A stretch of 64,000 nt of DNA from Paraspadella gotoi (Eukaryota; Chaetognatha), in NCBI GenBank assembly GCA_051294375.1, contig CM119271.1, positions 11,737,896 to 11,801,895 on the forward strand. The letters are read 5' to 3'. The stretch's first letter is position 1; every line of letters begins with the position of its first letter. Position numbers and translations under genes: made by a program. The notes under the pieces are model-generated. The model was not told where the DNA came from. It did not search any database and saw only the letters and a program-made list of their open reading frames with translations. Positions 49,600 through 64,000 of this stretch are shown here, piece by piece.

Positions 49600-49797
49600 G
49601 TTGCTAGAAGTTTATTTTAACGATAAACAAACGAAAACATTAACTTTGATCTAAAAAAAAAAAAAATAAATAAAACTATAAATCACAAACGAAATGATTG
49701 CGAGGTCGGGGAACAAAGAAAAAAAAAACCAATACTATGTTGGGCGACGAAGGAAGGGGAAATGGGGAAATGGGGAACAAAATGTGGGGAGCGGACG

Positions 49798-50211
49798 TCA
49801 TTGTTCCTCGGGTCCTCTGATCGCTCTATACTTGGCGATCTCATTGGGAAAGACTTTATTCAATTCCAACAACAGCATTCCGCGAAATCTTTTCAACGAT
49901 TCGATCTTTCCTTTGACTTCAGCGTTTTTGGCGATGGCGTTTTCGAGGCAATCGTGAGTGTAGAGCTGAGGATTCTTCCCTTGATCAACGTAGTTGAAGA
50001 CGTCGAGAGGAACGACGACGTCTTGCATGCTGCTCTTGAACTGATCCACCGTCTTGAGACCGGAGACTACGGACTCGATCTTTGAGTTGAGACCCTGTTG
50101 AGTCTGAGGCTGAAAGTCGCTCACCATGATCCCCATCTCGCGGACATTTTCGATAAAGACTTCGAGGTTTTGCTCGAGGAGCTCGAACGGGTCCGTCGGT
50201 CCGCTGCTCAT
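49798..50211 (-). CDS. MED10: Mediator subunit 10
   Basis: Intronless, 137 aa. MED10 belongs to the middle module of Mediator and links activators to RNA polymerase II. Landmarks are FELLEQNLEVFIENVREMGIM, LNSKIESVVSGLKTVDQ, VVVPLDVFNYVDQGKNPQLYT, and the helical end GKIESLKRFRGMLLLELNKVFP. Length matches the animal family (about 135). It sits between RPS13 (198 bp away) and RPL18A (287 bp away), all on one strand. Confidence 0.97.
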   Translation of the reverse strand: MSSGPTDPFELLEQNLEVFIENVREMGIMVSDFQPQTQQGLNSKIESVVSGLKTVDQFKSSMQDVVVPLDVFNYVDQGKNPQLYTHDCLENAIAKNAEVKGKIESLKRFRGMLLLELNKVFPNEIAKYRAIRGPEEQ

Positions 50212-50498
50212 TGTTTTAGGGCTTCGGAGTTGGTTTTTTTTAAAACAATATTCTTATGTCAGCAATACATATTTCGATCAGAATTAAATCTGAGGAAAGG
50301 GTAAAAATTGGAAACGAATACGTTTAGAAATACAAGGGAACTTCCTTAAAGATATTTATTAAAACTACGATCTCAATAAAAAATATATTTTCCCCATTAG
50401 AAAGCCAACAGTGATCCGTTTCTGCCGAGATGAGAAACAACTGACGAGTCTCATTCGTGGACCCAAAGTCCAATTCGTTGGTCGCCGATTCCGAAGAC

Positions 50499-51542
<1,044 letters not shown>

Positions 51543-52413
51543 TTTTTTAAATGATGTTATCTTATCTATATATAAAATAAAACAAATACTAAAATTATTC
51601 CTTGGTTCAAAAGGCAAATATCAGGTGAACTATGTTCGAAAAAGACAAAAATCATCGATGCGTCCAACTAAATTTCGACGGCAGCGACGAGGAACAAAAA
51701 TCTGAAAATCACTTCATGTGTTGATGTTATATCGATTTTAAAATCTGCACATTGGCATGAAATAAAACAGAACATAAGAAAATAGATGATTCAACGCAGA
51801 TCAGAGCAAAAAAACAGTTTTGAAATAACGATGAAATGAATTCTAACGGAACGCGCAAATTCAGAATTTCGACAAAAACATCATTACCACAGTGCCACTA
51901 GTTTCACAGATATTAGCCATTTATAATATTTGACTTGACTGGCAAATATAAATATGCCTTAACCTAATTGTATAATGTGAAAAAGAAGGCGACGGCTATA
52001 TTTATGCTGATTTGCAACCCAAAAAAAACAGTATTATCTACGACAGATCCATAAAAACTACTATTCACAGACTAACGCATCCAACCTCCCCCCACGAAAG
52101 TTCGTTCCGTTCACACATAAAAACTAACAAGAAAAAATCACAAAAAAATGACATTTTTAAAACATCTAGGAATGAAAAAGGATGTAAACAAAACACTAGC
52201 TAGATGATTGTCTGGTGATGGCAAAAAATCATAATTAAGACTAGGAAACAAAACAAATTACGACGTAATAGAAAATGTTGATTCTTTAGTGTTCACCTTC
52301 CGGATTTAAACCTAAAAAAAACTTATCCTTTTTGGCGATTCACATTTAATAACCGATATTTTCCTATCATTTCGTAATGAAAAGCGAAAAATGACCGAGT
52401 TGAAGGAAGGGAT
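51543..52413. other. AT-rich intergenic region
   Basis: 870 bp between RPL18A and ELOF1. No ORF or RNA gene supported. Confidence 0.5.
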
Positions 52414-53095
52414 TCAAGTATTCGCTTGCTCGCAGGCGTCGATCCAATCGGAATAAACATCGACAGGCTCGGACAAGTAGTTGATCGAGGTTTGGTAATC
52501 CTCGACGCAAACCTGAAGCGAAAAAATCGAGAGGAATTCACATTTATTGATGCATTGAGTCAATTAATAATTAATTATTTAATTAACAAAATAAAGACCA
52601 AAAAAACCGCAAAATGTCGAGAGAGAATTCGTTTTCCCACAAGTTATAGATATTTTTATGAGGGCTTCCACTGAATACAAAATCTAAAATAGTAACGCTA
52701 AACAGATAAACTAAGACAATATTCGAATATACTGGCGGTAGCTAAAACCGACTGTCTAAATCGAAAATCAGTAAAATATCATGAGCTCTTTCTTTTGTGA
52801 GCGTGTAAAACAGATGGAAACAAAGCTCTCATTAAGAGTCTATATCTCTACATTTAGAACCAGATCCCGCGATGCTCGCAGCCTTCTCACCCCAGTGGCC
52901 CACGTCACGATTGTAACAATCATAAACCTTTAAATCTCTGACCTGACATCGAATGGTGGCGATATTTCGTTGTCGATCCATCTTAACGTCGCACGATTTT
53001 TCGTGATTGCAAAAGGGACAATTGAAGAGTTGATCCAACGGCATCACGGGCTTCACTTTGGGCGGAGGTTTTCGTTTGCTGCGTCGCCGTCCCAT
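52414..53095 (-). CDS. ELOF1: Transcription elongation factor 1 homologue
   Basis: Exons (minus): 52943-53095 and 52414-52512; 252 nt, 83 aa, exactly the family length. ELOF1/Elf1 binds elongating RNA polymerase II and also acts in transcription-coupled repair. The basic start [13 protein letters not shown] is followed by the zinc ribbon: CPFC ([18 protein letters not shown]) and, after splicing [10 protein letters not shown], the second ligand pair C-VC formed across the junction. The end [21 protein letters not shown] is diagnostic. Confidence 0.98.
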
Positions 53096-53393
53096 GATCT
53101 ACGTTTGGAATCCTCGACAAATCGTCTTAAGTTTGTTAAATTTCGATAGTTTTTTTGTAAATATACAACGACCTACAAATTCGCTTGAAATTAACGAAAA
53201 GAAAAACAACTGATGAACCAAAAGAGAATTCTAGAAACGTTGACAAAATCTCAATATGAATACAATCTTCTGGAAACTAGAAATTTTATCCATTATTTTT
53301 GTTTGTTTTTATTGCATTTTTATGTGGTTGGTTTCAGGTGGTCGTCTTGCTTTTCTTTCTTGCGGTTTCGGTTTCCTCCTCCCAACTCCGTCT
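53096..53393. other. Intergenic spacer
   Basis: 298 bp between ELOF1 and RPLP1. Nothing recognised. Confidence 0.5.
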
Positions 53394-53735
53394 TCAGTCG
53401 AACAAGGAGAATCCCATATCCTCATCCTCGGACTCTTCCTCCGACTCGGCCTTCTTCGCTTCCTCCGCCGGAGCTTCTTCCGCCGCCGCAGCGCCGCCCG
53501 CCGCCGGCTGCGCAACGCCAGGCGCCGCAGCGGCCGCCGCCGAGCCGAGATTGCCAATGAGCGAGGCGACGTCGGTTCCGTCGAGAGCCTTGGCGAAGAG
53601 CGTGGGCCAATAAGGCTCGACGCCCACGCCGGCGGCTTTGAGAATAGTGGAGATCTTGTCGGCCGTGATGGAGACTCCGTCGTCGTGAAGGACGAGGGCG
53701 GCGTAGATGCAGGCCAGTTCGTCTTTGGACGCCAT
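53394..53735 (-). CDS. RPLP1: 60S acidic ribosomal protein P1
   Basis: Intronless, 113 aa. P1 pairs with P2 on the P0 stalk and contacts elongation factors. The dimerisation domain is [23 protein letters not shown] ... [11 protein letters not shown], followed by an Ala-rich hinge and the conserved acidic end [13 protein letters not shown] that binds factors. The start at 53735 ([11 protein letters not shown]) fits family members. Confidence 0.97.
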   Translation of the reverse strand: MASKDELACIYAALVLHDDGVSITADKISTILKAAGVGVEPYWPTLFAKALDGTDVASLIGNLGSAAAAAAPGVAQPAAGGAAAAEEAPAEEAKKAESEEESEDEDMGFSLFD

Positions 53736-55073
53736 CTTGTGATTCGAGAAGTCTCTTTTCTTGGTTCAACAACAAAAAAAAAACAACTGTGAAAATAAGT
53801 AACCATCGGTTTGGGGGGGAATGTATATTGGATTATAAACGACGCTACAAAAAAAAAGTGTAAGGCTAGCTCGGTGAAAACGTGATATTTACGTAGAAAC
53901 GTGGAATGTTTATAACAAAGTTTTAATTATAAAAAGAGAAGTGAACTAGAAATCACTCGGATTAAAAATTTCGACGAGAAATTAATCTAATTTACTGACA
54001 TGATTGGGTTTATAACGTCACAAAATAAACTCACAGTATAAACGATTAGAGAACAAACAACGGGCGGGACGGCCTTGCAAAAAACCAGAGGCCACGAATA
54101 AATAAAATATCACACACCCAGTAAAATAATTCTAGAATAATATTTAACAATATCTATCTTTGAGATTTTAAAATATTCCTAAGATCCATATTAAGTCAGG
54201 CTGAATATTTACTTTTAAAAACAGCCCTAAGTGCTGCAATGAAATCAGATATCTTAAAAAAAAAAAACCAAAAAAAAAAAACGAGGAAAAACCGAGAATA
54301 GTAAAAAAGCGTTAAAAATCCCCGCGGCACCATGCAACTTAACAAATATACTATAATACGAAAAACGAAGAAACTGGAAAGAAAATGAAAATCCATGGTC
54401 AATTTGGTCATGGGCGACTTTTTATTTTGGTCAAACCCACGCGGATTAAAAAAAAACAGAAGGTCAATGATCCATCCATTCATCGCGAAAAGAAACAATG
54501 AGGAGAGAAAAGAGAAAAAAAAACGTGGAGAGGTTGGCGTCGTTTTTTCTCTCTCGTTTTCTTCGAGTCCGCAGCTCCGAGGGGGGGGGGGGAAGCCGCA
54601 AATCAAGAAACAAAAAGACAACAAATGAAATTTGTAAGTAATTATAAAAAAATTTATATAATTAAACTGCAAAGTAAGAAAAAATGTAGTTCTAATTAAA
54701 AATGAAAGTTTTTGTCGAAAGATGAAAAAAGAAATTAATAGAAAAATAACATAAACCTTTCCGTTTAATATATTGAGATTAGGATTTAATAAATGATCAC
54801 AGATGAGAGTACAGATACAATTATTTTATCATCAAAATTACGATCTATGAGACAGAGCAAAAATATCGGTCGCTAAAAAATATACCCGCGGCTCTCATGA
54901 GTGAACTTTTATCGAAATGTTGAAACTCTGCTCATTTCCATTTTCCGCCTACATAGAGCAGGAAATTTCACAATCTTTTGAATTAGCGTGAGCGAGTGTG
55001 ACACTATTATAAGAAAAGACGTAGCAAATCGGTGCTAAGCAAACAAAACGTAAATCCGTAAATACCAATTCTC
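53736..55073. other. Low-complexity intergenic region
   Basis: 1.3 kb with A/T runs and a G10-class homopolymer (54580-54593). The long minus-strand frame at 54196-54672 is Phe/Leu/Ser low complexity on T-rich DNA and is not believed. Confidence 0.5.
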
Positions 55074-56774
55074 TCAAAGAATTTTTTCCTCGTCAGTTTC
55101 CTCCCCTTTAAGCAAAGATCTTTTCATCTCATCAAATCCCGAATCCGCGATTTTCTCAACTTTATAAGTTTTCGATCTTCGACGACAGCAATCGGGTCGT
55201 CCGAACGCCTCCGCGTCCTCCAGCGTCTCCGGCAGCGTCACGTTCCGCGTTTCCGGCAAAGCGAGGACGATGACGCCGGCGGCGACGGACAAGACCCCGA
55301 AGACGCCGAGAGGCAGTTCCGGCCACTGACGCTTCATGGCTTCGCCGACGACCGTGGCGGCGAAGATTCCGCCGAGACGAGCCGAGAAAGAGCAGACGCC
55401 GATGCCGATGGTCCGGACGCAGGTCGGGTAGAGTTCTCCGCTGAAGATGTAAATAATGGCGAAGGAGGCGGAAATGCTGCATTTCCCGATTTGCGCCAAA
55501 ATGTTGACGGTTGAGGGGTCGGGAAAAAACGGGCAAAGGGCGCAAGCGATGCCGCCGATAATGAAGGATCCGCTGGTGATGAAGCGACGTCCGACGAAAA
55601 ACATGAGAATCAAAAGCAAGAATATCGAGGGAAACTCGACGAGCCCGTTGAGGATGACCTTCGTAAAAGGGTCACCCGCCAAGGCCGTTAGATTCATGGT
55701 GATCCCGTAATAGGTCATGTTGACGACGAACCAACAGAAGCAAAGGACGAGCGTCTTGAAGGCCAAATTGGGTCGACGGAAAAGACTGAGAAGAGATAAC
55801 CTCTCCTTCTTAGGATTCTCCGCTTCCTCCAAGACTCTCTTCACCAAATCATCGATAAAAGTCTGAGGTATCGTTCTCTTGTTGACGGCGGCCGCGCGGA
55901 AAATCGCCTTCTTGAACCGAATCAACTTTCCTCTCGTCAACAACCAACGAGGAGATTCGGGAACGATGAAGATGTAGATAAGAAAGATGGCGACGGGGAG
56001 AGACCCGGCTAATTGAAGCCAACGCCAAGGCCGGATGTAACTGGCTACCAAGCCAAAAACGGACACGCCCATAGCGAAGGCAAGGCCGATGAGAATCCCG
56101 ATGATGGCTCGAGCTTTCGGACCGAAAAGCTCCAGTAAAAGAACGAAAAAGGCGAGACCCACTCCGTAGGAGCAGACCATGGAGAGGGTTCGCATGAGCA
56201 CGATGGACCAATAGCTTTTCATGAGCGCCGTCGCGACGCCGAAGATCAAAATGCCGACGATCCCGACGGAGATGGCGGTGTGGCGACCGAATCTGTCCGA
56301 GATGTCGCCAAAGACGAGAGATCCGATCAACATCCCGACAAAGACCATGGAATTGGCCAACTCTACGAGGGTAAAAGACTCGCAGTAAAGATTCAATTGG
56401 GTGACGACGTTGTCGGGAAAGTAAGTGTGATCGTAGACCCAGGAGGTGCAGTTGATCGTGGAGGAGTTGTCGACGGTAACGTCGGGAAAGACTCCGGTGT
56501 GGTTGAAGTATCGACAAGAGTCGAGAGCGCCGTCGTCCTTGATGGGAACGAGGCGGGAGACGAGCGCGCCCTCGGGTGTCGAGGCGTTGATGAAAAAGTC
56601 GTCATGGGGAATCGAGGGAAGGCGACATCTATGAGGTGGAACGGCGAAAGTGAAGGTGTTCATGTATGTTTGGAATCCTTGGGGAATTCCAGTAATGATC
56701 ACCAACAAAAATACCATCAATTGGTATTTTCCGTAGGAGCCGACGTATTGAAAAACGTCATCGAAATTCACCAT
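55074..56774 (-). CDS. SLC22-family organic ion transporter
   Basis: Intronless, 566 aa, normal for the family. SLC22 members are 12-helix MFS carriers of organic cations, anions or zwitterions in the plasma membrane. The N-terminus MVNFDDVFQYVGSYGKYQ is followed by helix 1 and a large extracellular loop with NxS/T sequons and paired cysteines (residues about 45-130). The cytoplasmic loop motif is SDRFGRHTAIS, the end of helix 6 is VPESPRWLLTRGK, and the second half has SGELYPTCVRTIGIGVCSFSARLGG and LPETRNVTLPETLEDAE. The substrate cannot be told from sequence. Being intronless suggests a retrocopy or lineage intron loss. Confidence 0.93.
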   Translation of the reverse strand: MVNFDDVFQYVGSYGKYQLMVFLLVIITGIPQGFQTYMNTFTFAVPPHRCRLPSIPHDDFFINASTPEGALVSRLVPIKDDGALDSCRYFNHTGVFPDVTVDNSSTINCTSWVYDHTYFPDNVVTQLNLYCESFTLVELANSMVFVGMLIGSLVFGDISDRFGRHTAISVGIVGILIFGVATALMKSYWSIVLMRTLSMVCSYGVGLAFFVLLLELFGPKARAIIGILIGLAFAMGVSVFGLVASYIRPWRWLQLAGSLPVAIFLIYIFIVPESPRWLLTRGKLIRFKKAIFRAAAVNKRTIPQTFIDDLVKRVLEEAENPKKERLSLLSLFRRPNLAFKTLVLCFCWFVVNMTYYGITMNLTALAGDPFTKVILNGLVEFPSIFLLLILMFFVGRRFITSGSFIIGGIACALCPFFPDPSTVNILAQIGKCSISASFAIIYIFSGELYPTCVRTIGIGVCSFSARLGGIFAATVVGEAMKRQWPELPLGVFGVLSVAAGVIVLALPETRNVTLPETLEDAEAFGRPDCCRRRSKTYKVEKIADSGFDEMKRSLLKGEETDEEKIL

Positions 56775-57075
56775 TTTGGTTAATGTTTAAAAAAGTTTTT
56801 TTTTCTATAATTACGCAATTTAATTTATAAGTTGGAATTTTAGAAATTCATTTCCATTTTCTGAAAAAGAAAAACAACGGGATAGAATTCGAGAAAAAAA
56901 AACGTACTAAAAATAACAACAATAGAAAAGTTAATTAATTAATTAACTTATTAGAATTTTAGAAATAACAATAAAAAAGTTAATTATCAAAATATAAGGC
57001 AGTCTTCTTGACTATTTTGCCTTTTCTCCCAACGAAACGAAAGTCATTTCACGATAACTAAACGTGATTGTTTTC

Positions 57076-62847
<5,772 letters not shown>

Positions 62848-63202
62848 GTTTTGTTTGTTTCTTTTTTTTTTTTGGTTTTGTTTGGCCCTTCAAAAAAGAA
62901 ACGTTTAATCGAGGTATAAAACTAAGAAAAATTGACACGAAGAAATAATAGGTTAAGTCGTAGGACGAACAAGGCACTTGGTGTGAGAGAACAATGGAAT
63001 TCTGAAGAAAAGAAAAAAAAAATTGTGAGATTGTGAATTGGAACGATGTGACTAGTTAGGCTTTTTCTTTTTCTTTTTCATCGATGGTATTTCTTTGATA
63101 TTCGCATTGAGAGTAAAGACTAAAGAAATACAATCAATGAATCAAGATTGACAACAACAACAACAACAAAAAACTGTCAATTCTTATTTTTCTTCGCAAA
63201 TA

Positions 63203-63237
<35 letters not shown>
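62848..63237. other. Spacer between NSUN2 and WDR13
   Basis: 390 bp, with a (CT)n run at 63203-63238 that reaches the WDR13 stop codon. Presumed NSUN2 promoter and WDR13 3' UTR. Confidence 0.5.
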
Positions 63238-63244
<7 letters not shown>

Positions 63245-64000
63245 CTCTTCTCCCTCTTCCACACAATAACCCTCCCCGCCGCGTCGCACGAGGCCAATAA
63301 ACTCTCGTCGTAATTAAAAGCGACATCTATCGCCGGCGCCGCGTGTCCCAAAAGACGATTGACGCGCGGACGAGGCGACTCGCGTTCCACGTCGAAAAAG
63401 TTGACGCTGCCGTCCAATCCGCCGGAAATGACGCAAGCGCCCTCGCTGAACGACATGAGCGGGCAAAAATTTGCGCGGACGGGCAGAGCGGGGCCGTCGA
63501 GGCGAGCTGCGTCCGGTGCCGGATCGGCGAGCGGGATACAGCGCCGCAGCTGCAGAGCGCCGGGCGTGTTGGAGAGTACGCGGAAGAGGAGGAGAGCGTT
63601 GGGTCCGGCGTTGGCGAGAAGCGTGGGATCTCGAGCCTCGCGACTCAACCAAGTCTTCGTGCGGAGACTCGTGATGGCGCGGCGACGCAGGGGGGAATCG
63701 GCGGCTGCTGCTGCTGCTGCTTCGTTCTCCGTCTTCGGCGAAATGTAAACCGTCCTCTTCGTCTTCGTCGCGATTCTTCCTTTGTGGACGTCGAACCCGA
63801 CGGCGACGATGGCGCCGCTTTCCGTCCCCGCCCACAAGATGGCGCCGGGATTGACGGCGTCGTCAAACGCCAAAGCCGTGACGGCGCTAGTGACGCCGCC
63901 TTTGGCGTTGCCTCGTTTCTCGCCGAGACTGACTCTTCTAAACGCCATGGCGGCGGCGGCGGCGACGCCTGGCGCCGGTTTGGCTACGCCGACGGCGCCG
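63238..64000 (-). CDS. WDR13: WD-repeat protein WDR13, C-terminal part (runs off the window)
   Basis: The frame is open from the stop at 63238 to the right edge, so the 5' part is missing. WDR13 is a nuclear WD40 protein. Visible WD40 pieces are VTALAFDDAVNPGAILWAGTESG, the family block FCPLMSFSEGACVISGGLDG followed by VNFFDVERE, and the end VNRLLGHAAPAIDVAFNYDES followed by LLASCDAAGRVIVWKREK, which matches WDR13 closely. The protein is interrupted by an Ala run (NEAAAAAAADS). Codons are very GC-rich compared with the spacer, like the other exons. An ATG at 63948 lies inside the frame and is preceded by an Ala/Gly/Pro-rich stretch, so it could be the start or could be internal. Confidence 0.9.

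Noticed and set aside
54196-54672. 158-codon minus-strand ORF
   Set aside because: Phe/Leu/Ser-rich low complexity over T-runs, no domain, no splice context and no GC rise as in real exons here.

Overview
This is a gene-dense stretch of an animal nuclear genome. It holds metazoan-type genes with short GT-AG introns, exons that are GC-richer than the very AT-rich introns and spacers, and many (GA/CT)n microsatellites. I resolved 26 genes, most of them exon by exon; splice sites and reading phases were added up by hand and agree except where noted. The gene set is generic to animals: IGF2BP-type KH protein, WDR13, FBXW4, FIBCD1-like fibrinogen receptor, BTB and MBT domains, SHIPPO repeats. The compact layout would suit an early-branching animal such as a sponge, but nothing in the window fixes the lineage.

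Layout, left to right. A partial first exon of an unknown gene (72-150), TP53RK (698-1858), a BTB-MBT protein (2850-5766) and GID8 (6297-7555) lie on the minus strand. GID8 diverges from the only plus-strand gene found, a type II membrane fibrinogen-domain protein (7876-11372) whose introns carry two mobile elements. Then, all on the minus strand: RBM19 (11683-14977), a four-KH IGF2BP-like protein (15994-18886), HAGH (19648-20580), a DNAJC4-like J protein (20904-21437), TBC1D5 (21804-24350), RPL4 (25654-29933), U2AF2 (30601-35101), RPS8 (35980-37208), RPL10A (37475-38740), FBXW4 (39034-40416), GPR89 (40671-42277), GDPGP1 (42800-44199), a Josephin deubiquitinase (46115-46729), a SHIPPO-repeat ciliary protein (47098-47994), RPS13 (48724-49599), MED10 (49798-50211), RPL18A (50499-51542), ELOF1 (52414-53095), RPLP1 (53394-53735), an SLC22 transporter (55074-56774), NSUN2 (57076-62847) and the 3' part of WDR13 (63238-64000).

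Functional themes. Many genes serve ribosomes and RNA: six ribosomal protein genes lie within about 28 kb on one strand, accompanied by RBM19 (rRNA processing), NSUN2 (tRNA m5C), TP53RK (KEOPS), U2AF2 (splicing), ELOF1 and MED10 (transcription).

The most unusual object is RPL4. A normal uL4 core is followed, in the same exon and reading frame, by an extension of roughly 850 residues built of 12-13-residue repeats ([13 protein letters not shown] type) ending in an acidic and Thr/Val-rich tail. Part of the repeat tract carries a cluster of single-base indels that cancel to a multiple of three, which looks like a consensus problem.

Other points to follow: a BTB+MBT domain combination, a receptor with an acidic and Cys-rich cytoplasmic tail, a tRNA-derived SINE family, a TIR-bounded element with a hammerhead-like remnant, a microRNA-precursor-like hairpin (42622-42714), two GC-AG introns, and a one-base frame break in NSUN2.
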